A stretch of 64,000 nucleotides of DNA. Source: Dipteris shenzhenensis (lineage: Eukaryota > Polypodiophyta > Polypodiopsida > Gleicheniales). A program made the position numbers and the translations under genes. The stretch lies in the NCBI GenBank assembly GCA_047967505.1, contig CM106539.1. One strand, given 5' to 3'. The notes beneath the pieces are model-generated. The model was not told the DNA's origin. It was given only the letters and a program-made list of their open reading frames with translations, and searched no databases. Of this stretch, positions 55,007 through 64,000 are shown in pieces (position 1 is the first letter of the stretch; each line of letters opens with the position of its first letter).

Positions 55007-55731
55007 ACCTCTGCATTGCCACGGGCTTCTGATTGCTCTCTTGACCTTGCCCTAGTGCCGTTCCTCTTCTTCATTCCAAATCTCCACTTGCCATTCCACT
55101 ACGCCTTCCATGCTTCTATCTTGAACCTATTGGCCGTTTTTCATCACCTCTGCTCCCTTTCCATCGTTTGTGCCTTGAGCACTTACCCGTTTCATTCCTG
55201 CTCCTACCGCATTTTCATTGGTCACTTGCATGACTTGAGCGTTTTTTTGACTTTCCTTCAGGCCTACCACGTCACTTGGTCTTGGGCCTGCACCTTCCGT
55301 GCTCCTCATCCCAACCTCCTCACCTTGAGCATTTGTTTGATTTGACTTTGGTACAATGGCACTACTCTTCATTTCTTTCACGCCTCCTGCACCTCAGTGC
55401 CTCTCGTCTCCGTCACTGTGCCTTTCGCACCTCTGGTCACCGTTATCGCGCTTCTCGCACCTCGAGTCTTCACTACGCTTATAGCATCTCAGGGGTTCGC
55501 ACCACGTGTTTTCACCAATGCGCCTCTCAAGTCACTGCTTCCACACCTCGCACCTTCCGTGCCGTTTCCCATGCAACTCATGACTCCCGCACCGTTCACT
55601 CGGGGCTTTGCACCCTCCATGCATCTCACGGCTCTTGCGCCATTCACTCGGGGCTTCGCACACTCCGTGCTACCCGCTTGGGGCCTCGCGTCTTCTGTGA
55701 TGTCCATCGCCTCGGTTGGACCCAAAGTCAC

Positions 55732-56175
55732 CTATTTGCCGATCGTCCTACTCGGCGCGCATCTCACACTCCCACGACACGGTTCCGCTTCCTTGCTTCC
55801 ATTAGTCATCCCTTTTGTCTCTTTGGCCACTGTTTTGGATCCTGTTCTCCTTTCTTCTTGAGCCTGCCACCATACCTGACTCCACCTGCGCCTTTCTTCC
55901 TCCTCTGAGTCCTCATCTTCACTTTCAGTTTCCGAGCCGCTCTCCGACTCACTCATTGTTTCATCCTCCGTTTCACTCCCAGTCTCCTTTGCATCATCCT
56001 CCAACTCCTTCTTCACATACAGATCCATCACCAACTTAAAGACCACCATGAACTCACAGCGCCACATGGCTGTTTCACCCTCGGTGTCATACGGCAACAC
56101 TAGCCGTTCCAAGTACCCCATATCCTTACTGAGGAGGACGTTCACCCACTTTGGAACTGCCCTCATCACATCCAC
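55732..56175 (-). CDS. N-terminal domain of the unknown retroelement ORF, copy 2
   Basis: 147 codons: MRAVPKWVNVLLSKDMGYLE..., CEFMVVFKLVMDLYVKKELE, then a long acidic tract and a Trp-containing WWQAQEE segment. The frame is open upstream into AASRDAAVDV up to the CATCACGTGATG breakpoint. Homologous to 51710-52264. Confidence 0.55.
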   Translation of the reverse strand: MDVMRAVPKWVNVLLSKDMGYLERLVLPYDTEGETAMWRCEFMVVFKLVMDLYVKKELEDDAKETGSETEDETMSESESGSETESEDEDSEEEERRRWSQVWWQAQEERRTGSKTVAKETKGMTNGSKEAEPCRGSVRCAPSRTIGK

Positions 56176-56179
56176 TGCG

Positions 56180-56234
56180 GCATCACGTGATGGGCAAAAT
56201 CAATCTTATGCACAAGGGAAGGAGGCAATACTAT
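56180..56234 (+). pseudogene. LTR-element gag start, plus orientation (left flank of CACTA-2)
   Basis: Reads A-S-R-D-G-Q-N-Q-S-Y-A-Q-G-K-E-A-I-L in plus orientation. The same 55 bp lies inverted on the other side of CACTA-2 (63325-63380). It lacks the ATG because the sequence breaks inside the palindrome CATCACGTGATG (56181-56192). Sixteen extra bases (56235-56250) separate it from the transposon. Confidence 0.7.
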
Positions 56235-56250
56235 GGGTGATGAGGAGTGG

Positions 56251-56560
56251 CACAACAACACAAAGCAACTATAGACGCGCTTGGTAGATGCGCAAAATAG
56301 CGGGCGCGTCTATAGGCGTTGCTCTAGTAGAGAAATTACGGGCACATCTATAGGCACAGCTAAACGCTCATTTATTTGCGCATAAATCACCGCGTCTATT
56401 TGCGCATTTGACCTGAGAAAATACGGGCCCGTCTAACATCCCGTTTATTAGCGCGTCTATTTGCGCGTGTATTTGCACGTTTATTTGCGCGTTTACACTG
56501 AGACTCAGACACACATTTAGATGCGTAAATAGACGTGCTCCAGAGAATACAAAAAGTGAG
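56251..56560. repeat. CACTA-2 left terminus and subterminal repeats
   Basis: TIR followed by about ten scattered copies of the 8-10 bp motif (c)gcgtcta(ta) or its complement, with variants such as gcacatctatagg and gcgcgtctatttgcgc. Comparable to the right end, 63060-63324. Confidence 0.8.
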
Positions 56561-56704
56561 ATTTTGGTGTACATCATTGCTTTCCAAACATTGCCCATGA
56601 TTACCAAAGCACATAATTTTTGCAAGCCCACATATACAAGAATTAAGTGAAATGAGGAGAATGAGACAATATGTAAAATAGTTTTGCCAATATCAATTGT
56701 GGGG

Positions 56705-59700
56705 CTACGGTTCAATCTCATCCTCAATGAGATCAACCCTTGCCAAACTATCTACTTCAAAATCCAAACAAGTGTTTAGATCTACAAATACATTCAACCC
56801 ACTACTACTTGTGCCACTCATGTGCTCATCGAAATCAACATCTCCAATGGTAGGCTCATCCTCACGGGTAATGCCGGCCTCAATATCTATATCTCCTATC
56901 TCATGATCATCCTCCTCTCTTGTATCACGGTCATCATCACGTCCATGGCCATGATCATCCTCCATACACTCCATATTAGTAAATGTACTATACATCACTT
57001 TGGAACGTGGCATAATAGGTATGACATGCCACCATCTATTATTATCCACCATTGGTTGATAGACAACCTAATTCAAACACAAATACAATCATGTTACTTT
57101 TCTTGCATCAAATATTTAAAAGCGAGTATTTTTATGTGTGTGCATAGTACCTGTTCACATTGTTGCGGTAGTACTAGTGTGTCCTTCCTACTTTGCCAAA
57201 ACTTTGTGGAGTCAATAGTTACAAAGCCACTTGCATGGCGTTTGATTGTTGCATTAGGGCCTCTTTCCACCACGTCCTTAAACCACTTTGCATCCAAAAC
57301 ATACACAAAGAAGCGTCGAAAGTCAAGCATAATGACATCCATGGCTCCATTGGCTCCCTCAAAGCTAGCAATGACGCCGCAATCTTGTGTGTTTCTCTTA
57401 TCATCAATCCGTTGTGTTCGAAAATGCTTGCCCTCACACCATATAGCATTGAACATAGTGCACTACACCAAGAAAAAATCAATTAAATAAGCAATCTAAA
57501 TTATAAAAAGCTCCTAACTTATGCATAACATTCTATATACTGACCTTGCTCATGCATCCCCTAGCGTACTCCCATTCTTCCATTGTGATATGCATCCCCT
57601 CGTCTTTCTCTGCTTTCTCCATTTCATCAAGTAGCCAATCCACATGAATATCCTTTGGAAGTGCTCTTAGACATTGAGGGTATGGCACACGAGATCCGTG
57701 GTGTGTACGAAAGAGGGCCCTTTCTTCTTGTCTTCTTGCCTTTGCATCCTCATATCTTGTCACCCATCTTTTCATCACATCACTATTAAGCACGCAAAAG
57801 AGGTTGATACTATTACGCAACTCCGTGTCTATTACTTAGTTGCGTCCTTTTCCTTGAGGCACAATAGAGGTCATCCTTAGGTCTTCATCATCTCTCCATA
57901 GTCATGGGAGAGAGCTATCCACATCAACAAGAAACTCAGAAATATATACAAGTGACTCTTGTACCAACCAACCCTCGGCCATGCTACCTTCGGGTCTTGC
58001 ATTTTGTCTCACGAAGCCCTTCAACGTCTTCATGAAGCGCTCGAGGAAGAACAACCATCGTGCATGTATAGTACCGCATATAGCAATCTCATCCACCAAA
58101 TGTACTATGAGATATAGTTGGCTTGTGAGAATAGAACGTGGAAATGTCTCCTCCACTAAACAAACCGCCCCCACTGACATAACTTGAGCATTCTCAAGCG
58201 TGGTGGGATCTATTTCCTTTGAGCTCACACACCTCACAAGCTTGCCCATCTTGTAAATACAATCTTTCACGTCCTTTGATGCACTACGTGAAATGCTAGT
58301 AGGTAGTATGAATTGAACCCACGAGGAGGTGGTTGATTAGTTGCTTATAGCTATTCACTCATAAATTTGAAAGGAAAAAGATATTATGCATATAAAATAC
58401 TTACTTGGAGCATGCCAAGTGGTGGAGGAGTCGTGGAACCATCCCAAATTCTCATCCAATCTCTCGCGGTGAGTGATTGTGGGAGGACTTCATTCCAAGG
58501 GGAAACATATCTAGGATGATCAGGAGGGAGAAATCAATGGTGATTCTCATAGATGACCTTATTCAATGCGTCTGCCCGTGAGGCAACTAGCGAAGGACCA
58601 CAAACAGGACATGCATGGTAACCCGATGTAGTGAGACCTGAAACAATAGATGCAATTAAGAGTGGAAGGTGGGTTTAGGGTGCCACGTCCTTTGCCTATT
58701 CATAATTTAAAAATGCAATGCTTACCTGAACACTCGCCATAGCCTGGGAAGTCATGCATCATCCACATCAAGATTGCTTTGCAGTTGAAGTCTCGTGACG
58801 AGGGAGGCCTGCTCACATCATGCACCTCGATACCTCTCCAAAGTATCTCTAGCTCATCAATCAAAGGCTCCAAATAAACATCAGGGTTTTTGACTTTATG
58901 TTTCCCTGGAATTAGAAGGGACAGCATGACATGTCCTTTCTTAATAGCCATAGAGGGTGGAAGATTGTAATTCACCAATACCACTGGCCATACACTGTAA
59001 GACATGCTTTTGAGACCAAATGGGTTCACACCGTCTATACCCAATCCAAGTCTCAAGCTCCTAGGTTCTTCCTTGAAGCTTGGCCATGTGTCTTCAATAT
59101 GCTTCCACGTAGGAGAGTCCGCGGGAGTTCTCCACTTGCCATCGGTTGATCGATGGGAGGAATGCCATGACATGAGCTCTGCAATAGATTTGCACTTGAA
59201 CATATGTTGGATGCGAGGGATTATGGGAAAATGTCGCAATACCTTACGAGGCACGTCCAAGGTTTTGAGATCTGCTCTATATCTTGCCTCTCCACAAGTA
59301 GGACACTCTCTTGCATCCTTATGTAGTCCACGAAACAAAACGCAATCGTTGACACATGCATGGATGCGCTTGTAATCTAATCCTCCAAGAGAGGTCACAT
59401 GTTGCCTTGCCATATCTCTTGAGGTCGGTAATTTATTCTCCCTTGGAAGCATTTTACACAATAGCCTGCACGTGAAGACCATAAATGAGGAAAAGCATTC
59501 GAGTAATTGACCCACGCGCATAATTCACCATGTTTGCAAAATCGACTTTAAATTAAAGCTTACTTGAGTAATGCATTCAAACTTGCATTGCTCCATCCAT
59601 AGATGGTTTGCAAGTTTAGTAACTCAAGGGAGGCACGTAGAACAGAGAATGTGCACCCCTCAAACAGTGGAGTCGATGCTGCGGTAAAAAGATCATCCTG

Positions 59701-60189
59701 CTCCATGCTATTATCCCTCCCTTGATGGACATATAAATCCCGCACCATATCATCAAACACCTCCTCCTCCACGGCTTCATGAGGTAATGGCAGAGGGCTA
59801 CTATCACCATCACTCCATGCATCCGTAACGGTCCCTCCTGAAGATCCCACCTCATATCGCCGACACTTCGCCTCCTCACGACGGGCATAGGGTAACATGT
59901 GCGGGTGTGGCACTGCATCCTGTATCAAATTAAAACGGGATCATAACTCAAACATATGAACACCCAAAGGTATCTCAATCAACCTTAACTTACAAACCCT
60001 TACCCTGTTTACGGTCACATCCCATTCTTCATACTTTGAGATATGATTGAGCGTAATCCTGCGTGCACGATACATGTTTCCTCGACATCGATCACACAAA
60101 CATTTGATTTTTTGCTCCAACCACATTTCGCGATGGTGGATACGGAGGGATTCATCCTCACTGGAGCTACTTGTTGAAGATGGAGACAT
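56705..60189 (-). pseudogene. CACTA-2 TNPD-like transposase (internal deletion and stops)
   Basis: Exons read on the minus strand: 60189-60005 (MSPSSTSSSSEDE, CLCDRCRG: transposase-associated domain), 59920-59565, ~59465-58727 (TNP2 core: NDCVLFRG, CPTCGEARY, LGIDGVNPFG, LEPLIDELEILWRG), ~58637-58408 (CPVCG...PPDHPR), ~58330-57838 (DUF4218), 57820-57545, 57456-57150 (DUF4216: GKHFRTQR, DCGVIASF), and 57065-56705 (acidic end). Compared with CACTA-1 the segment holding ELPYW, LDPMHI and GLKSHDW is missing between the PPPLGMLQ exon and WVQFILPTS. TGA at 58534-58536 (Arg codon) and stops at 57902-57904 and near 57838 confirm it is dead. Confidence 0.85.
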
Positions 60190-60249
60190 CCTACAAACAA
60201 ACAACCCACCAAATTTGCTCTTCTTCAAATGCTTAATTTAAACTGTGTT

Positions 60250-61160
60250 TTGCATCTATCGCCATGTCTATAGTCACGTCTAACATCGTGTCTAACGGCG
60301 CGTCTAAATGCGCGTCTACTCTGTGTATTTAAACGTGCCTGTAGATGCGCTTATAAACGCGACTATAGACGCATCTACTCTGTGTATTCAAACGTGACTA
60401 TAGACACGCTAATAGACGTGACTATAGACACGGCTTTTAAACCTACTTTTCGGCGCGCCGCTCGCTTTGCTTTTCTTTTCATTACTTGAACTTCGTGAGC
60501 GGCTTCCTTCCTTCTTTATTAGCAGTTCTATAGATTCGAAGCTTAAGAGAGAGCCTCCCATACATAGTTCCAAGCTTTCACTCAAGAGAAAGGGACCGTA
60601 CCTACACTTGCTTCCAAGCGTAAAGAAGAGGAGGAGTACGAACAAGGAGAAGAAACAAGTTTGGAAAAGAAAGATCCTTCCACACCTTTTTCCAAGTAAG
60701 TCCTTTTGAAGTTGTTCTTGCTTGCTCTTTCCAGTTTTGTACTTTCTCGCATCCACGAAACGCAGGATCTAGGTATGAGCAACACGTTCTTTTGTCGGGC
60801 GCAACGTCTTTTTTGACTTTTTAGTATTCTCGCCTGTCGGAGCGCGTCTATAGGCGCGTCTGAGGGCGCATCTACAGGCACGTCTACAGGCACGTCTATC
60901 CGCACGTCTGGCTTGTTACAGACACACACAGATGTGTATGTAGATGCTCACATAGACGCCCTGTTAAATGGAGTTTTAAACGCACTGTTAGACACGCTTT
61001 TAAACGCACTATTAGACAGATTGTTAGACGGACTGTTAGACGCGCTTGTAAACGCACTGTTAGACGGATTGTTGGACGGACTGTTAGACACGCTTTTACT
61101 TGAATTGTTAAACGCTCTGTTAGACGCATCTATAGACGCGTAGATCAGACGGGTCTATAG
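60250..61160. repeat. Central gacgcg/cgcgtc repeat region between divergent CACTA-2 genes
   Basis: The same motif family as in the terminal zones is dense at 60260-60440 and 60840-61160. Around 60955-61140 it becomes a 12- to 15-bp tandem array (a-c-g-c-a/t-c/t-t-g-t-t-a-g-a). Between the two blocks, 60450-60840 has no recognisable gene. It may be a bidirectional promoter with accessory-protein binding sites. Confidence 0.65.
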
Positions 61161-61246
61161 ACGCGCTCTGACAGAGCCTCTTTTTTTTTTCCCCTTTCTT
61201 CTCAGCTCCCAAAGTAATAGATTTGTTTCCTATTTTCCAGTTCAAC

Positions 61247-62704
61247 ATGTGGCCAGGAAGTGCTTCTAGCTCACCTGATCCGCAGGAATCGATTTGGAAG
61301 GATTTATATAATCTTTAAAGGCACCTTCCTAGTCCTGCGGAGTTATATGGGTATATGACGGGTACCCTTAACACTCCCCAGGAGTCGGCACTATAGACTC
61401 CGAGCCACCCCACACCGCCAGAGATCACCCCAGCAGAGTCCGCACAGCCGTCTTATGCCCCTTCTTATGCCCCTTCCCCTGTACCATCTTATGCACCTTC
61501 CCCCATGCCGTCTTATGTCCCTTCTGCCATCCCGTCTTATGCCCCTTCCCCCATGCCATCAGGAGGTCCTTCTGTCTCGGCGAGCCGTCGACGTACTCCC
61601 CAGCTGTCGAGACTCGGTTCTCTAGCTATGAGTGGTCAGCGTAGTCTCGTGCAGTCCCCAGTTACGAGTGGCCACGACAGGGTAGCAGGCATAGTAGCAG
61701 GGAGAGCGGTGGCGGATGCATGGCACAGTGCTTTGGGCCATGTGGCAGTGAGGAGGAGGATGATTCAGATGATTTAGACGTGCCTCTGGGTGATGGTACG
61801 ATTTATTATGACATCACTCAGACAGGAGGCATCTTGATGGATGCGCAGGGGAAGGACATCATGGCCTTCATGCGCTCTGTAATTGCTAACAATTACAGAG
61901 ATTGCTTTATCCACTATAAAGACCACCCAAAGAGGTTGGCTGATGAGACCCTCGCTACTGTTCGCTCTAGGTATCCTAACCCCCCCAATCGCTAGTTCAC
62001 AGATAAATGGGGGAAGTCAAAGATTGTTACGATACTTAGCAATAAAAGATATTCCCTTAAGAGGCAGGCACTAGCGGAGCTTGCTAGGCTTGAGGCAGGT
62101 CAACCTCCAAGGGGCCCGCCCCACACCGCTCACAAGCGTGAGTGGAAGAAGGCAATGAAGTCAGCGAGGGAGGAGCCCAGTCTGTAGCACGTGGAGGCAC
62201 GGAGGATCTAGATGGAGGAATATGGAAGCGCACATTTTGGAGCAGGGGGTGTTGAATCATGGGAGGCCCAATTTGTAAGTATCGATCTCAAATTATATTG
62301 CTTATGTAGTTTATTAGGAGGTTGGTTGTTTCTTTGTACTAATCCCTCCACAAAGTGTATCGCGGTCATGCAGCTTGAGATCGTGGGCAGATACCCTACT
62401 CCAGTGGAGACAGCCTACCACCGCCACCATCACAGAGGAGATACATGGAGGCACTTCTATGATGACGGGTTGATTATAGAGGAGCAGTATACCCGAGCTA
62501 CTGGGGACAGGCCCCCCAGGTATTTGAAAGTAATTAAATAATGCCAAAATTATAAGTAAAGATTTGATTTTTCATACATTGATATATGTTGTCCCTTGTT
62601 TACAGGCCCGTGCACAAGACGATGAGGAAGAGGAGGAAGGAGGCACAGAAGGGAGTGCAGAAGGGAGCGTGGAAGGGAGCGAGGACCTAAAGAACATAGA
62701 TTAG
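61247..62704 (+). pseudogene. CACTA-2 TNPA-like / plant Transposase_24-type gene (decayed)
   Basis: Begins ATG 61247-61249 after an acceptor (tttccag) with a Ser/Pro-rich N-terminus containing tandem (S/A)Y(A/V)PS repeats (about 61450-61560), then DSDDLDVPLGDGTIYY, then a DNA-binding-like domain (IANNYRDCFIHYKDHPKRL, FTDKWGKSK, HKREWKKAMKSAREEPS) typical of plant En/Spm accessory proteins. The second part, in exons ~62340-62520 and 62606-62704, reads EIVGRYPTPVETAYHRHHHRGD and an acidic Gly/Glu tail ending at TAG 62702-62704. Stops near 61316, 61394, 61993, 62187 and 62210, plus a frameshift near 61760. Confidence 0.72.
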
Positions 62705-63059
62705 TCGTATAAGTAATGCTAGCTACTCTTTTTTGTACTTACAGCCACTGGCTTGGCTTCGTGCCTCTTGTATATAGACTCCTCTTATTTTTTGTACTTG
62801 AAGCCACATGACATGGCTTAGCTTCCTTATTTTTTGTACTTGAAGCCACATGACGTGGCTTAGCTTCGTGCTATATGTATATACAAGCACTTTTTGAGCT
62901 TTCAATTTTATTGCGTTTTAGAGTTGTAATATTTTATTTGGAATTGTAATTAAAATGCGGTTGGCTGTAAGAATTGAATTACAGAATGTGGATATGGGAT
63001 TCTTGTAACTATATAGCATACACAACATACACACTATTCTGTAACATTAAATAAAAAAA
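62705..63059. other. 3' region of the TNPA-like gene with a 46-bp tandem repeat
   Basis: No gene. ttattttttgtacttgaagccacatgac(a/g)tggcttagcttc occurs twice in tandem around 62785-62875, with a third diverged copy before it. Ends in an A-run at 63053-63061. Confidence 0.6.
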
Positions 63060-63324
63060 AAGGGCGCGTCTATCAGTGCGTTTAAAAACGCGTTTATATT
63101 CGCATCTATCTGTTCGACTTACGTCTATACGCACGTCTATAAAAGCGTTTATAAGCGCGTCTATTTATGCATCTTTGTGCGCATCTATACGCGCATAAGT
63201 CTGATATATAGACGCGCAATTAGACGCGGGTCTCCAGATGCACAAATAGACGTGCCTGTAAGTTTTTATTTTAGTTCATGAAACGCGTTTGTGTGCGCGT
63301 CTATGGGTGCTTTGTCTTGTTGTG
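63060..63324. repeat. CACTA-2 right subterminal repeats and terminus
   Basis: Dense gcgcgtctat, cgcgtttata and gacgcg motifs followed by the right TIR ending ttgtcttgttgtg at 63324. Confidence 0.8.
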
Positions 63325-63382
63325 ATAGTATTGCCTCCTTCCCTTGTGCGTAAGATTGATTTTGCCCATCACGTGATGCCAT
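63325..63382 (-). pseudogene. LTR-element gag start, minus orientation (right flank of CACTA-2)
   Basis: ATG at 63380-63382 (minus), reading M-A-S-R-D-G-Q-N-Q-S-Y-A-Q-G-K-E-A-I-L, then interrupted by the transposon. It is preceded on this strand by the leader and PBS at 63383-63441. The same gag start appears in the opposite orientation at 56180-56234. Confidence 0.72.
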
Positions 63383-63429
63383 ACCTCGATACAGGATCCG
63401 CCTCGAAGGCTCGCGATACCTTGAGGTTT

Positions 63430-63441
63430 GCTCTGATACCA
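63430..63441 (-). promoter_or_regulatory. tRNA-Met PBS of an LTR element (minus orientation)
   Basis: gctctgatacca on plus, two bases from tgtaaggg at 63444, which is the complement of an LTR end cccttaca. Confidence 0.8.
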
Positions 63442-63443
63442 AG

Positions 63444-64000
63444 TGTAAGGGCCCAGTAGTTCCGGACTTAGTCTCCGGTTGTGAGCACCTTACGTCGGAT
63501 CCATTTCTAAGTCCCAACCTCCCTTACTGTCTCTTTCTGATACCAAATCCCCTTCATGTGCAGCTTAGCCAACATGACCCCTGGCATGGGCCATTTGCCG
63601 TTTATCCCACTTTACCACGCCCCACTGGGCAAGCCCTTAGGCTTCACGTTCTTCGGTCTTCAGAATCACACGGGTCACCAGGACCCCTAGGAACGTCCAC
63701 CACGCAACATCCTGATCAGCCCACGTTTGTTTCTTGGTTAATGGTCGTTACATGGGTCGGCATGTTTGACCCCTTCGGGCTCACCTCAAGTCCCGGTTCG
63801 GTACCCAAACAGTTCACGGTTTATACAATGGTATGGAGAACACACATGGCCCTCACCGTTCCCCACTCACTTTCACGTGCCCTCAACTCGTCCCAAATTT
63901 TGCTTTCCCTTGCGTGCGCTTCAACGTGCACCACAAGATCACAACCCACAAGATGGCAAGATGACATTACTTGCAAGACGGTACTAGATGGAGTGCCAAA
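63444..64000 (-). mobile_element. LTR in minus orientation, running off the window
   Basis: Reverse complement of the LTR at 49672-50087 for about 400 bp (gcccagtagttccgg... gggcaagcccttaggcttcacg... ggtttatacaatgg), continuing into the cacgtgccctcaac...acttgcaagacgg part shared with 50157-50392 and 52917-53140. The outer end is beyond 64000. Confidence 0.78.

Larger units (their letters stand above)
53141..56182 (-). mobile_element. Unknown retroelement-like unit, copy 2
   Basis: Minus strand, same order as copy 1 but with its N-terminus: helical domain 55732-56175, acidic tract, repetitive Ala/Gly/Val segment (about 55400-55730), TNAQGEEVG segment, Lys/Glu-rich segment (54062-55006), GWKxWPG repeats (about 53640-54000), flank unit (53290-53630). 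Frames are interrupted. The 5' edge stops at gccgcagtg, next to CATCACGTGATG at 56181. Confidence 0.55.
56251..63324. mobile_element. CACTA-2: complete 7.07-kb CACTA-like transposon, decayed
   Basis: Terminal inverted repeats: left CACAACAACACAAAGC (56251), right end reading inward CACAACAAGACAAAGC (from 63324). Subterminal zones at both ends are full of tatagacgcg/cgcgtctata motifs. Inside lie a minus-strand TNPD-like gene and a plus-strand TNPA-like gene transcribed divergently from 60.2-61.2 kb. Flanking triplets (tgg / ata) do not match, so no target-site duplication is visible. Confidence 0.85.

Noticed and set aside
60913-61143. 76-codon frame of LLNALLD repeats
   Set aside because: It simply translates the tandem gacgc-type DNA repeat of the CACTA-2 centre. 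No coding sign apart from repetition.
61450-61560. Collagen-like or RNA polymerase CTD-like protein from the YAPSP repeats
   Set aside because: The repeat is a short Ser/Pro-rich stretch at the N-terminus of the TNPA-like gene; the downstream domain identifies it as a CACTA accessory gene.

Overview
This looks like nuclear DNA of a land plant, almost entirely repetitive, with no bacterial or organellar character. It has spliced genes with GT-AG introns, CACTA (En/Spm) DNA transposons, interstitial telomere-type CCCTAAA arrays, LTR-retrotransposon pieces with tRNA-Met primer-binding sites (PBS), and a 33-kb nest of endogenous pararetrovirus (Caulimoviridae-like) sequence. A single-polyprotein caulimovirid combined with these gene families would fit a fern or another non-flowering vascular plant, but the clade is an inference that the window cannot prove.

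Layout. 1-2811: right part of a CACTA element (transposase TNPD exons, 16-bp palindromic subterminal repeats, terminal inverted repeat). 2812-3480: spacer with a 46-bp minisatellite. 3481-9019: one unfamiliar multi-exon gene with a charged N-terminus, a large middle region ending in a degenerate methyltransferase-like patch, and two tandem Ulp1/C48-type protease domains. The second protease has Ser where the catalytic Cys should be. 9020-11402: a duplicated promoter segment, a pyrimidine-rich leader and a small orphan coiled-coil ORF. 11403-44664: at least eleven pieces of one pararetrovirus family, alternating in orientation and joined by inversions, deletions and microhomology. They are named A to K here. 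K (38460-44664) is nearly full length, and its frames show that movement protein, capsid/zinc knuckle, protease, reverse transcriptase and RNase H were one continuous polyprotein of a genome of about 6.4 kb. No copy is intact. 44665-46262: two long degenerate telomeric arrays, each followed by the same 420-bp flank. 46263-56182: three related minus-strand copies of an unknown repetitive retroelement-like ORF with a G-W-K-x-W-P-G peptide repeat, mixed with LTR and PBS pieces and another telomeric array. 56251-63324: a complete but decayed 7.07-kb CACTA element with divergent TNPD- and TNPA-like genes. 63325-64000: inverted start of an LTR element that runs out of the window.

How it fits together. 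Host-type coding capacity is limited to the 3.5-9.0 kb gene and perhaps the 10.4-kb ORF; everything else is mobile DNA. Rearrangement breakpoints recur at three kinds of sequence: the tRNA-Met PBS, telomere-type repeats, and the palindrome CATCACGTGATG. All assignments come from reading translations and comparing copies inside the window. No database search was possible.
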